Shown here piece after piece: positions 11,402 through 23,833 of a stretch of DNA of 64,000 nucleotides. This stretch comes from Inonotus obliquus (taxonomy: Eukaryota > Basidiomycota > Agaricomycetes > Hymenochaetales > Hymenochaetaceae). Positions within the stretch are counted from its first letter, which is position 1, and every line of letters starts with the position of its first letter. The notes below the pieces were generated by a model that saw nothing but the letters and a program-made list of their open reading frames with translations, searched no databases and was not told the origin of the DNA. The translations under genes and the position numbers were made by a program. The DNA lies in contig JAJHTX010000003.1 of NCBI GenBank assembly GCA_032164295.1, forward strand, positions 3,100,001 to 3,164,000, written 5' to 3'.

Positions 11402-13352
11402 TTACCACGCCTTTAACTTATCCAAAAACCCATTGACAACTGAGCCAGGGGTTTGCGGCCTTTGCTGCTGCGGTGGTACTTGAGGGGGTCCAAGATACGG
11501 CCCATACGCAGAGACAGGTCTTTGTGGGTAGTTCATAGCACCTGGTCCTGGTGATGACATGCCTCTTTGGTGGTGTCCAGGGTAGCTAGGATATGATCCA
11601 CCCACAGGTGGTGGTATCAAAGTCGGCCTTGGTGGTGGTCTGGGTACTGGTGCGGAGTAAACCATTGGGTTGTTCAGTTGTGAGGGAGAGGGTGAAGGTT
11701 CATTAGGATGGATCTTGTGAGATGGAACGTGATTACTTGGAGATGGCGCAGGTTTCGACAATCGGTTCACCCCTCCTCGTTCGTCTCGATCTACCGAACT
11801 CGCACGGCCTCTGTTTTTATCTTTATCTTTACCCTTCTCCTTCTTCATTGCCTTTTCCTTCTTTTGTTCCTCTTTCTCTCTTTCCTTCTCCCGCTTCTTG
11901 CGTTCTTTGTCGCTTAACTCTTTCTCCTTCGCTGCAGCTTTGGATTTTTTGCGATCTTCATCACTTGGTGACTCCGCGTCTCTTCCCTTCCCCTTTCCCA
12001 TGTCCTTTGTCTTCGCCTTTGGTTGCAACTCAGGCAGAGGTATCTTGCTCAGATGTACAGTAAGGCTTTCTGGAGGCTTGTATTTGTCTTTCTTGTCTGC
12101 ATCGTCATCGAGCTTGATTACCCGTGGCCCCTTCTTTGCCGAAGAGCCCTCATTATGCGTGTCATACTGCACATACTGATGAAGCTCCTGCTCGTCGCTC
12201 AATCCAGCCTTGTGGCGGATGCGCTTTGTTTGATGTGCGATTTCCAGTACTTTCGGAACAGTAGCAGGAGATGTCGAGCGCAGTACAACGAACAACATAT
12301 TGTCTCCCTGGATGAACAGCAAAAGAATTAATGATGCTCATTCTTTTCAAGTTACCAGGATTAGACTCACCTCGAGCAGGTTCGCACAATATTGCGCGTA
12401 ATCCTCAACCGCACCTTCGCTTTCCACAGACACATCTCCTAGCTCTCCTATTTGCATTTCCGCAATCTTCTCCGCCCCACTTCGTTTCGGTTTGGGCGGA
12501 AGTTCGGGTGGAGATGGCCCATCAGGACTCTTCGATGACTTAGCTACTGGCGTCCCTAGAAGTGGCGGGGTACTAGAGTGTACATCGTCCGAATAATCTT
12601 GGAAGGAAAGCAAGGCGGAGAGTAGGACTATTTCGAGACCTTTACGATCGTCAATGTCGAATCTTCATTAGTGGTCAGTGAGGTTAGTGTTAAACAAAGA
12701 TCTGTCACGACATACCTCTTTAGATTATAATCAAGAATCTGAACCGCCTTCGTTTTGATCTTTCCCGGAGGCTCCTTTGTGATGGCAACGAGAACTGGTG
12801 GATCGGGTTTGCGGATAAGAAAGCATTCTTCCCGCTTCCACTCGAATTCATGTCTGTTGAACCCGTTCATTAAGTATGCATGCACAGATTTCTCCTCAAG
12901 AATGATGGAGAAACCCACTCTTCCCATTTAAACAACCAGCGAAACGAGCTACAAGGCACTCTGATCAGATGCTGCTCACAGATTGGGGTGAAGTGAGATA
13001 AAGACGCACAAAGTCCCAGTATACTTGAGCTCAACAGGTACAGATGGATTGTGTAACTCGATTGTCTTGTGCTTGCTTGACGCACTCGGAGCAGTGACCG
13101 TTGCAAGGAGGGATTCAGAAAGTGGGTCTAAGGAGAAATCAACCGTAAGTCGCTCTTGATAGGTGACGAAAGTACGACAACACAACAAAACAGCGACTCA
13201 CCGATGACTTTGAACTCATACAAACCACCAGGTACCTGCTTCCGCTCCTTCCGATAATACGCGGTTCCTTGCTGATCGACAAGTTCAAGAATAAGAGGCG
13301 AGCCCTCGCGCGGCGTAATGTTAAGCGTGAAGAGGTTCTGGTCGAGGCTCAT
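11402..13352 (-). CDS. tubby/DUF6593-like N-terminal domain with long charged, Pro-rich tail
   Basis: Six exons join in phase to give 544 residues: 13352-13202, 13127-13010, 12948-12919, 12853-12716, 12662-12371 and 12307-11402. The first ~200 residues look like a compact beta-rich domain (PREGSPLILELVDQQG, FRWLFKWEEHEFEWKREE, DRKGLEIVLLSALLSFQDYSD). This resembles the tubby/LURP-like DUF6593 folds common in mushrooms, although that assignment is from memory and inference. The rest is low complexity: a Lys/Glu-rich stretch (KKREKEREKEEQKKEKAMKK) and then a Pro/Ser/Tyr-rich tail (PPQVPPQQQRPQTPG). Exon 3 is only 30 nt. The start MSLDQNLFTLNI was chosen because the upstream in-frame extension looks non-coding. 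Function unknown. Confidence 0.75.
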
Positions 13353-13710
13353 TGTGCACCATGCGCCCTCCCAAGAACAGCAAAACAATATGGTGGTAAG
13401 TAGCCAACTAGCAGTAGCAACCAAAGAGACGGATGCTGAGAATCCTCAATGCACAGCGCTCAGGTATTTAAGCGGGTTGCTCAGCGTGATGGCACGACTG
13501 CTGCGCTCAGTGGGTGGCGGAATGAATTTTGTGAGCATGGCTGTGTTGGACTTAGAATTACTTAGCGACTTGAGGCATCGCTTTTTAGCCAGGTACACTT
13601 GATTGATGGGTTAGCCTGTCAAAGTATCTCAGGCTCGGTGACAATGCCCATCACTTCACGACTACGATGAATTATATGTATATGTTTTTAGAGTAATTGT
13701 ATAAGTGCAT

Positions 13711-15550
13711 CTATGAAAATTGTGCTGCGAGTATGCCACCATGAACAAAGTCCCGGGCATTCCCAGACGATTCACTGTATTTTGATAAGAATAGTTCGTC
13801 GTGGGCATCTGAAATGAGCGCAACAAGGTCAATTGGAAATGAAATTTTACTGACAGTTTGAATGCTTACCTGAATGTAAAGCCCTATCCTTCTTCCAGAT
13901 TTCAAACAACGCGGCTGCCTCGTCGTATTCCAATTTGTTGGGCACCGGTAATACTTCAAGACCTTGCGTGTACTCCAGCAACCCTTTCCGCAGCTTCGTG
14001 TGAGGATGAACCGGTTTATCCTGCATCAATGCTTGTTGCAATTCTGGAACAAGCGGATACTGCGTGAGGCTTGATGATACTGCGCACAACACAGCTCCTC
14101 GGTTCTGTCATTCGCGAAACAATCAAGGACGGATGGAAAGAGTAGGAACTGATAACGTACAAACGCACGCTTCCCACAAGCGTATTCCATTAGCAGTCTT
14201 GGCAAAGACAAATGGTAAGATTTGATGTGCTCATAGTGCTGGTTCCGGTACTCTGTCTTGCAATACAGAGATTGGAACTCATCAATTGCAAGAAGGACTG
14301 GGAATCTTTGGGACTTCCGTTAGACGCGTAACAGTAAAAAAAAATGTATAAAGACAACGTACTGTTCCTGTTTGCTAATCTCTTCCAGGACAACAGACAA
14401 AATCATCGGTGCCATGTGTTGCTCGGACGAAGCAATGGAGAAAAGCGTCTTCAGTGGTTGACCGGTGACAACGCTTGCACGCTTCTCAAACACCACGTCT
14501 CGACTGAGTGTCAGATGTTCGATGTGTTTCCTGTTTACGGCAAGGAACCGCTGCAGTATCTGGTTCGAAGCAGTCGGCTGAAGGTACGTCTGTGATCGAG
14601 AATCATAGAAATAGGCGGTCGACGAGTCAACGAGTTTGTGCGCTATGAAGCTGTTGAGTTACAAACACATTCTTAGGCAGCAAACTCAAGAACGCACCCC
14701 TTGGGATGTACAAGACTATCCAATCATTGGTCAAAGCGTAAGAAACTTCTTGAAGCATCAAATAGCTCTTTCCGCAACCAGATGAACCAGCTAATGTGCG
14801 GTCAGAAATGAACGATGCGTCTGGATCTGTTCCATTACTCACTCAAGACAAGCCGACTGTTTAAACTCGGTTTTTGTGCCGCGGAATCTAATCGCTTCGC
14901 AATGGATTCCGTCATCCTTCGCGAAACGGAGCACGGTGTAGATAATAATCGAAACTGCAAGGATCCTTAGTCTTTTTCCACAAGAGATATGACAGTTACA
15001 CACGTCCACAAATATGTTTCTCGGAACACCGAAGTTCTTCATAACGGACTCATCTGTTTCTCGGAAACGAATGGCCTTTCCGCGGAAATGTGAAGGGTAC
15101 TCGCCCTATTAACATACATTAGTCTTAAGCGACGTAGGATTTGAAGTACTGCACACCTTCTTGATAGTTAGCAGTTTCTCTAGACCTGTCTCGTGATCTC
15201 CTTTGAAAGCTGCGACCTGATTCACTGGAAGCGGTACGAAGGGCTGCAATGCACATTCGTCAGAAGCAGTCCATCAAGGCTGTACGCAAATACACGCACA
15301 GGAGTAACCTTATCTCTCTGTTCTTTATTTTCCTTTTTCTTGCCGGGTCGATTGTTGCTTTGAGGAGCTGTATGAAGAAGGTGCTTCGTCAGGACCGACT
15401 GCATCAGCAATTCTATAAGGTTTGTAACTGACCTCTCTGGACGGAAGCGAGCCTCGCTTGAACAACGACGCGTGTGTTCAGCGAAGAAGCTATAGAGTAG
15501 CGTCCCCCACTCGTCCTGCATACAAGTGTCCTGCAGACATTGGAGGACAT
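13711..15550 (-). CDS. RSM23: mitochondrial small-subunit ribosomal protein mS29 (DAP3/Rsm23 family)
   Basis: GTP-binding protein of the mitochondrial ribosomal small subunit. Ten exons join in phase: 15550-15433, 15412-15300, 15243-15157, 15105-15004, 14954-14843, 14790-14698, 14642-14363, 14305-14161, 14104-13870 and 13808-13711, giving 460 residues. The N-terminus (MSSNVCRTLVCRTSGGRYSI) is basic and Ser-rich, as expected of a mitochondrial presequence. The Walker A motif GSSGCGKS is split just before its first residues by an intron. Family landmarks follow: NDWIVLYIPRAHKLVDSS, a Walker B-like FPVLLAIDEFQ, GAVLCAVSS, and SESSGNARDFV at the C-terminus. The exon 2 end is uncertain by two codons (GTTACT or GTGCGT donor). 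The gene is divergent from APN2 across 196 bp. Confidence 0.9.
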
Positions 15551-15746
15551 TGCTTCGACTGATGACCTTGTACGTTGTACGGCACGCTCAAAAATCTGAC
15601 CTCCGAAAATAGTGCACGTGATTTTGTGAAATCCGCGTTACAGTTACTGTCACGTCGCGTCTCAGCCTCATCCCCTCATTCCCACTTCTTCAGCTCTGTA
15701 CAGTGTACAAGCCTATCATCTGCCTGCCTGCTTGTCATGCCTCGTA
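15551..15746. promoter_or_regulatory. shared divergent promoter of mS29 and APN2
   Basis: Only 196 bp separate the inferred start codons of the minus-strand mS29 gene and the plus-strand APN2 gene, so both promoters must overlap or abut here. No clear TATA box was seen, as is usual for housekeeping pairs. A CACGTGAT (E-box-like) element lies near 15615 and a GTCACGTCGC element near 15648. Confidence 0.6.
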
Positions 15747-18040
15747 ATGAGGCTACTGACATGGAATATAGTAAGCTTATGCATTGCGCTTCGTACGGAC
15801 CTCACATAGCTCGATTAGAATGGCATCCGCACACTCCCGTTGTACCATCCGTACGCGTCTCATAATGCTCCTCCTCCCAAGGGGAAACACTGACCGATGT
15901 TCTTTCCTCCCCTTAGATGGAATTCTTTGAAAACGGGAGAAAATATCCTCAATGAGCTCGGTGCGGATATTGTATGCTTCCAAGGTGCATAACCTTCGTT
16001 GTACAGGACTGTTTCGCATCCGGCTGACGCGTAGCTGGTAGAGGTTAAGACGACACGACAGGCTGTCGATAAGAGCATAGCCCTTCCCGAATCATATGAC
16101 GCTTTCTTCTCTCTTCCCGTCGTGAAGGGAGGATATAGTGGTGTTTGTGTTTACACCAAGACATCTGTCGCCATCCCACTCAAAGCGGAGGAAGGTCTGT
16201 CAGGACGGCTGCAGTCTGGACTGAAGCCTCCATTATCCCCGAAAGAACAAATTACTCAGAGGTTGCCTTCGGCACATGAGATGGAGCTTATGGATGACGA
16301 GGTGTCCAATTCTCACAATGATTTATTGGAACTTGATAAGGAGGGTCGGGCTATCATGCTCGATTTCGGCCTCTTCGTGCTAATAAACGTTTATTGCCCG
16401 AACGAGACATCCGACTCGAGACTGCCATACAAGATGAACTTCCATCTGCTCCTCCAAGAGCGTGTGAGGCTACTCGTCGAAGTCGAGCAACGTGAGGTCA
16501 TAGTCGTCGGGGATGTGAACGTATGCGCTGCTCCCATTGATCACTGTGATGGCGAGCTTCCAAGTAACAAAGAAGACTTCTGGGCACACCCGGCACGTAA
16601 ATGGTTCCATGAATGGCTTCATCCTCGAGGCCCCATGGTCGACGTCGTACGCAACTGTTGGCCAGACAGAAAAGGGATGTTTACTTGTGCGTATTAAGTA
16701 TCATGCCCCGCTCTCCTTCCGTCGTCCCTTACTGTCTTTGTAGGTTGGAATCAGAAAATAGATGCTCGCAGGACCAATTATGGAACTCGAATAGACTTCT
16801 TGCTCCTTACGAAGGGTCTATTGCCATGGTTTAACCTCGGCGACATACAGCCCCAAGTCAAAGGCTCAGATCATTGTCCCGTTTACATTGATCTTCATGA
16901 TCAAATTACGGATGATGGCGGCCAAATACACCACTTAAAGGATGTGATGAGGATGTGCGGCGAAAACCGTGAACCACCGAGGCTGGCGACGAGATATTGG
17001 CCAGAATACTCTGGAAAGCAGAAACTATTATCTAGTTTCTTTGGGAGAAAAGCCGACGTCACGACTACGCCTACAGACACGAATTCGACTTCGACGTCGG
17101 TCACCATGGCTGCGGAGACAACCGACGTCATGGACGCATCTTCCCTTGTATCCGTTGCATTTCCCGAAGCGCCTGACGCTCATTCAGAATCCTGTGAGGC
17201 GAAGGACTCGAGAGAAGAAAAGAATATCCTGGACAGTCCCGAACCCGTCCGAAAGTTGCCGAAGTCATCCTCCTTCCCGTCGAATCTGACAGCGTCCTCC
17301 TCACACAAGACTACCATATCAGGTGGTGTGCCCAGCAAAGGCACATCTTTGCCAGGCGCATCAGCCCCAGTGAAACGGAAGATGCAGGCAGACAGCAATT
17401 ATCCATCTCAAGCACCAAAGAAAGCTAAGAGGAACGGGCCTGCCTCCAAGACGAAGTTGAAAGATACAGCAACCGCCCAGACGAAGCTCTCCTCATTCTT
17501 CGCTGGTACAGCATCGTCGCAAAGCCAGTCGGATGCAGATGAGAGCGAGCGCAATACTCCAACGGAGTCGCAACAGAAGTCATATGTTATCGACGTCGAT
17601 GCGCTTCTTCATGATTCGGATGATGTTTCGTCGTCCTCACCGCCGATTTCTGTGCCTGGTTCTTCACAGTCAGGAAAAGGGAAAGGCAAGAACAATTCAC
17701 ATTCATGGACGGCTCTCTTCGCTCGCATTGAACCGCCCAAATGCATCGTACACGGTGAACCTGCCAGGGAATTTACTGTGAACAAGCCCGGTCCTAACAA
17801 AGGCAAGGCTTTCTTTATTTGTGCAAGGTACGCGTCACTTGATAGAGATTTATATCAATGTCTGTTCTAAGCTGAATCCGCAGACCGGTTGGGCCTGGGT
17901 ACGACGCAGGCAAGGACAGGCGACTGCGTGAGGAAGTGGACCCGCGGTATCGATGCAACTTCTTCAAATGGAGTAGTGATGTGAAGAGGGATGCACTGCG
18001 CGGGGTGCAATCAAAGAAAAACGGGGAGACAGGGACTTGA
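15747..18040 (+). CDS. APN2: class II AP endonuclease APN2 (exonuclease III type)
   Basis: Cuts DNA 5' of abasic sites in base-excision repair and removes blocked 3' ends. Six exons join in phase to give 669 residues: 15747-15770, 15819-15850, 15917-15984, 16042-16686, 16744-17827 and 17884-18040. The catalytic core is readable in order: LTWNINGIRTLP, CFQE (metal-binding Glu), GYSGVCVYTK, GDVNV, RIDFLLL and the final KGSDHCPVYID with the catalytic Asp-His. A long disordered middle holds two PIP-like motifs: QKLLSSFF after the core, and QTKLSSFF before the C-terminal domain. The end is a GRF zinc finger (PKCIVHGEPAREF...GKAFFIC...CNFFKW). The first exon is only 24 nt; the start was fixed because MRLLTWNI gives the family N-terminus. 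The middle region is variable in the family. Confidence 0.93.
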
Positions 18041-19608
18041 ATGACCTAGGGCATTTTCTGAGTTTTGGATTATTCACCTTCCTGTAAAATATTGTTGACA
18101 CAATCTTCCGCAAATACTGTAGCATATTCAATCTAGTCTTACCTTACCTATCAATAGACACCGTCATCACGCATCCCATGCGTTGAAACGCGTCCCAACT
18201 CAAGCTGGGAACGAGAACCCTGCTTCCTGTGGCCTGGACAAGGACGATGCCTGATCAAGATACTTCTCCGAATATACGGAGGTTTCATCAGACAATGCAT
18301 TCCGATCAAAAAGACCGAATTGTCCATTTTCACGATATTTCTATGTGGCTCTTCTTTCTTATCATCTTACATGCAAATGGCGTGTCTTAGGAAGGCATTT
18401 TGGAAGAAGTCGAAACCTTGCGTTCCTGAGGGTTCGTCGAACGTTATTGAGCCTTGACACGGCCGGTTACCATGCCCCGACTATTCTCTCTCTTTACTGG
18501 TCAATATCCTGTAATTCTCTTTATTGGACGTTCATGAAGCCCGAGCCCGAGTCCATCAAGTACGCGGAGTTATAAAGTGCGCAATGCGCGGCGGCATGCA
18601 GTAGGAGAATCTGACGGTTCAAGAGAAACAAAAGCTCACTTTGTCCAGCGGTCAATTCCAATTGGATGTCACAAAACTGCTTCTGCTATGCATATAATTA
18701 ATTAATAGCAAGTCGGTTTACGTCCTTATACGTCCCTATTTGAAGGAGGTGCTAAATATGTTTGGCAGGCACAGTGACCGAAGACCCTGGCGATAGAATC
18801 TTTGCTTGGCTGCTTCGGACATGGGAACTGCTGGATGGGGATAATACCTAATTTGCGGGAGACCTTCCAAGAAGCGGAGGTAAATTTCAGACGCTTGGCT
18901 TCTTCCAGTCGGAGCCGCAGGGATTCAAGACATAAGTGCGGTAGATCCGAGGGGAGATGATAACATACTGAATACACGACTCATCAATCCATTGCGGATG
19001 AAGTGCGAGGAGATATTGGAATGTTTCGCCCGTGAAGAACCGTGGGGGAACAAATCACTATGTGAACACACGGTCTGTCAGGCAAAAGATGTATATGGAG
19101 ACAGGTTAGTAAAGTTTGTTGACTACATCGCAGCTGAAAGACTCCGGATAGTGAAAACATAGCAATATGATAGTTATCAGAAGGGAGGCCAAGCATATGG
19201 CTTGGAAGATTAACCATTTGTCGAGGATAGAGATAATATGAATTTTATATCACGTGAATGACTAAAAATGGATAAGGATCAGCGTGGACCGACGCAGCCG
19301 GGAGTTTCTCCTGGTGCATCTAATTCTCATGGGTGGTAGACAGTCACTCCCTTCTATTCTTACCCTCCTTCCCTTCTTTCAATCCCTCACCATCTCTCTT
19401 TTTGGTTTAAGTATCCTCTTATCGCGCTCTCCAAGCGCCCCTCTCCTTCCTTCCCAGAACTTTCGAGCCAACAACCGGTCCTCGCGCTCTCCAAACTTTC
19501 AATCCAGTTCGCCTGGGAAATCACTGACGAAGAAGCGGAGCTAGATACTGGGACGTGTGCATATACTCAATCCCTGCACAAGACCCACTCGCGCGGTCCT
19601 ATTTCATC
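18041..19608. other. gene-poor interval
   Basis: Contains the APN2 3' flank and the promoter of the OPT transporter. Minus-strand frames at 18726-18977 and 18984-19217 have a leucine-rich, faintly F-box-like flavour but no recognisable domain, and they are not supported as genes. The 19340-19500 stretch upstream of the OPT start is strongly pyrimidine-rich, a common promoter context here. Confidence 0.4.
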
Positions 19609-22600
19609 ATGGCATTATTTCGGCGTCTCTATGAGACGTGAGTCTTTCCCCCTTCTTAGTGCCCTTACGTATCAAAGGTTGACTGGACTCTTGCGTCTTG
19701 TCAGAGCGTCGCGTTACTCAGGAGACTCAACCGAGAAGAAACAAGCTTCCGACGTGGACATTGCGACCCTGGATATCAAGCTTAACGAGCTTGATCTGGA
19801 GACGAATACCGGGGGTATAGGCATTCATGATCGAATACCGCCACCACAGTCAGCGACCATGGGCACAGTACGTGTTTTCACTTACAGGCACTCTTATCAT
19901 CTTCTCAATTTATCGTTAGCACGTCATGTCCACGGACTCACTAGACTACTATGACGACCCCAACCTTGAGGACGATGCGGGACAGATTGAAGACGACTCA
20001 CCCTATCCAGAGGTGCGTTGTGATGTCGTTGATGTCAAGGACGGAATTGAACCGTAGCCTTAGGTTCGGTGTTCGGTGGCTAACGTTGACGGTAAGCGGC
20101 TTCGAACCCTCCTATCTCGGTAAGGAAATACTCTCTGACTTTGCAATAGATCCAGAGATGCCCGCTAGGTGTGTATTCGCAATTTCATCACAAAGTGAGC
20201 TAGAAGCTCTGATGCCTGTTGTTATCACTCAACAGTACTCTTCGAGCATGGGTGATGGGGATCTTCTGCGCCGTACTTTTCCCCGGAGTGAACCAGTTCA
20301 TGCAATTTCGCTGGCCGACAGTGGCTCTGAGTAATGTGAGTACCGTCACAATCCCCCCTCTTTCCCCGCTTGGCTATTTACATTTTGTACCTTCATTAAA
20401 TAGCTTGTTGCCGTCCTTCTGTCCTATCCTGTCGGTCGTTTATGGGCCCGAATAGTCCCACAAAAGAAGATCTTTGGCGTCTCTCTTAATCCAGGTCCAT
20501 TCACCATGAAGGAACATGTCATTATAACCATAATGGCATCCGTAGGCGGGAGATCTGCGTATGCTGTGAGTAACTAATTACATACTCGGCTCTTTGCTAT
20601 GCTTGACGACTATCTATATGGTAGACGGACATCATTGCTGTGCAGCGAGTATACTATGGGCAGCAATTCAACTTCTCTTACCAATGGATGTTGGTCATGT
20701 CCACGCAGCTAATAGGGTTCTCGATTGGCGGCATATCGAGGCGATTTCTTGTCGCACCACCATCGATGAGTAAGACTTCTCAACTCCCCGACTTGGTCGG
20801 TCTTTCTAATAGTGAACTTCTTGAACGACACCAGTATGGCCCGCTAATTTGGTCAGCTGTGCCCTCTTCAACACACTCCACTCCCAGGAATACATAGGGA
20901 TGGGGAGCCGAGGAGGATGGTCGCGAGAGAAGTTCTTTACTGTCTGTCTGATCGCGGGCACTGTCTATTGTGAGTACAAGTTTCCCGTAGAGCTTGCTGC
21001 GGCCAGCTCATTACGTGCCGGCTTCCGATGCGCCTTATTAACATTACTCCGAAGATTTCTTTCCTGGCTATCTCTTCACGGCGCTTTCGATGTTCTCGTG
21101 GGTGTGCTGGATCGCCCCCAACAACCGTGAGTCTTGTGTTCCTGCCGAGCCGCGGGAAACTGCATATGAAGTACTGATTCCGGTGGCTTATTTTTGCTTT
21201 ATGCTTTATAGTAGTGAGCCCAGTTTCTCAGACTCGCTTTGTTTGTCTATACTAACTTCTCAAAGTCTCTAAAACAGATGTTTGGATATGCTTCTGGCAT
21301 GGGGTGATTATTATTCTCATGTCATACCGTTTGCAAGTTCTAAAATAATCACTCCTCATAGCATGTCAATTCTCACATTTGACTGGGCACAAATTGCGTA
21401 TATTTCTAGTCCGTAAGTGATGGAACTACTATATTTTTACACACCTGACATCAAAGTTTTTGAATCTGCAGCCTGGCAACGCCTTGTTAGTGACTTCTGT
21501 GCTCTTTGACCCGGGCTAGCACGATCCTTATTATGAATCTTCCTAGGGTGGGCTGCTGCGAATATTATGATTGGGTTTATCTTATTCTTTTGTACGTATT
21601 CTTCATTCCGTATCTGATATGGCGAAACTCTTAGCTCATTTGCCAGGGATCTTGACTCCTATCTTATACGTAAGAAGAATACTGGATTATGCTCGGATTT
21701 GCTGATACTAATGGACTTCTAGTTCAAGAATATATGGAATAGCCAGTATATGCCGTACGTCACTCACTTTTGGTTTCCTCCCTGATTGCTGATAGAGGAT
21801 CTAGTATCATGTCAAGGTTGTCCTATGACAACCAGGGCCGTGCGTACGACGTTTCAAGAATCCTTACTCCTGAAAATACCTTGGACATCGACGCGTATCA
21901 TGCCTATAGCCCGCTCTATCTCCCGTAAGTGTATAGTGTATTTCCGTTAACTGTCTGAGCGAGAGGCTTAGACTTTCTTGTATCACTTAGGACTGCTTTT
22001 GCAGTGTCGTACGGGTTGAGCTTCGCCAGTATCTCCGCAACGATTGTTCACACGGTCCTCTATCTGCGCAAATCGATCTTATCAAGGATCAAAGGTGGCA
22101 TCGGAGAACGACCGGACATACATGCAAGACTCATGTCGGTATACCGACAAGGTAGGCTATTAGTATACCCAGTTCGTGATATTTGGCTCATGCGTCGACC
22201 AGTGCCCGATTATTGGTATATAATAATTTTCCGTGAGTCGATCAAAAATAATTTGGATAGTTGCATAACCTGGGTTCCAGTAACTATGTTCACGTTCGGG
22301 ATCGTTTCTATTGAAGTCTGGCCGACCCAAATGCCAGTCTGGGGGTTGTGCCTGGCTTTGTTCATAGGTCAGTATATGAGTGGTAAAGGCGACCATCATG
22401 CCTGCTGACACTAAGCATAGCATTCGTGTATGTCATCCCCGTTGGTATTATCCAGGCCATTACGAACCAGCAGATTGCGCTCAATGTAATCGCTGAGCTT
22501 ATTGCCGGATACGCCCTACCTGGAAAGCCAGTGCCGATGATGTTGTTCAAGGTCTGTCTTCATCTTTCTAGACGTCGAGCTCGGCTTCATGAGGTATCCA

Positions 22601-23833
22601 TTCGAATAGACCTACACGTACATTGGCGTATCTCAGGCTCTAAAGTTTACGTCGGACTTCAAGCTAGGCCACTACATGAAGGTTCCTCCGAGGCCAATGT
22701 TCTGGTGTCAAATAGTCGGGACTATCATCGCTGGAACAGTGAATCTTGCGGTGCAATCGTGGATGTTCTCTAATATACGTGAGTTTACTTTTCTTCGTGG
22801 TCCCATCATGTACAATTCTAAGCATTATTTCTATAGCGGACATGTGTAGTCCGACACAGGTACGTCGACCTACGCCTTGCGGTGCTGTACCACCGTGTTC
22901 AATGAAGCCTGGTCACAGCCAGATCGGTTTATCTGTCCAGACGTGGAGGTCTTCTATACTGCGAGTATCGTCTGGGGTGTAATAGGTGCGTCTAGACAGC
23001 CTTTACACTGCCCGTAATGATTGAAGCTTCTGTACAAACAGGTCCATCCAACCAGTTTTCAAAAGGCCAGACATACTAGTGAGTGTTATTCACAGGTATT
23101 GGGACAAAGCTATAGTTAACGAATTTCTTTCAAAAAGTCGTATGAGTATCCCCGTTTGGACTTGGCATGCAGCGTCTAACAAATCTTCCAGCGCTAATGT
23201 TTTTCTTCATCATCGGCGCCGTACTTCCGATAATCACATACTTATTATTGAAGAAGTACCCCAACCGATATCTTCGTTATATCAAGTGAGTTGTCATCGG
23301 GGCCTTAATGATCTCCCAACTCATCTGGTTCTTGAACAGCGTTCCATTGATCCTCGGTGGTACCAATCTGATACCTCCGGCGACAGCTGTAAACTACGTC
23401 CCGTGGGCGATAGTCGGCTTTATATTCCAATACCTCATCCGACGGCGTCACTTCTCCTGGTGGGCGAAGTATAATTGTAAGGCCACGTCTTTCGAGTGAC
23501 TTTCAGCACGCTAACTGGTATTGAAAGATGTCCTATCTGCTGCGCTAGACTCAAGTGTAGCACTAGGGTCATTAATAATTTTCTTCTCGTGAGTTTCAAA
23601 CCTTGTTTACTGCTACGTGATCATATCCTAACCTTAACATTCGTCCAGCCTTGAGTTCCCTGATAACAACAACATTGGTCTCCACACGATCCAAAAATGG
23701 TGGGGGAACACCGTGTACAAAAATACGGCTGATTGGAGCGCGGCAGCTAACCGCATGGTAACAGATGGTTTCACCTTTGGGTTTGTCATCTTCTTTTCTT
23801 TGCCAATCTCACAGTTACTCACCTTCCCATTAG
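19609..23833 (+). CDS. OPT-family small oligopeptide transporter (ISP4/OPT type)
   Basis: Proton-coupled importer of small peptides across the plasma membrane, with many membrane helices. More than twenty short exons can be followed from MALFRRLYET to TADWSAAANRM. Family landmarks in order: STLRAWVMGIFCAVLFPG, NPGPFTMKEHV (the OPT signature), YYGQQFNFSYQWM, FTFGIVSIEVWPTQMP, QQIALNVIAELIAGY, LGHYMKVPPRPMFWCQIVGT, GGTNLIPPATAVNYVPW, and DNNNIGLHTIQKWWGNTVY. The end is inferred: a 34-nt intron after GFTFG would give a final YSPSH with stop TAG at 23831-23833; without it the frame runs to 24276 through non-coding-looking DNA. The exons around 21130-21290 and 23080-23190 are not fully resolved. 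Several exons are under 30 nt. Confidence 0.88.

Noticed and set aside
20085..20125. B-box-like GGTTCGAAGCC on the minus strand (possible tRNA)
   Set aside because: No matching A box or cloverleaf pairing, and it sits inside an OPT intron.
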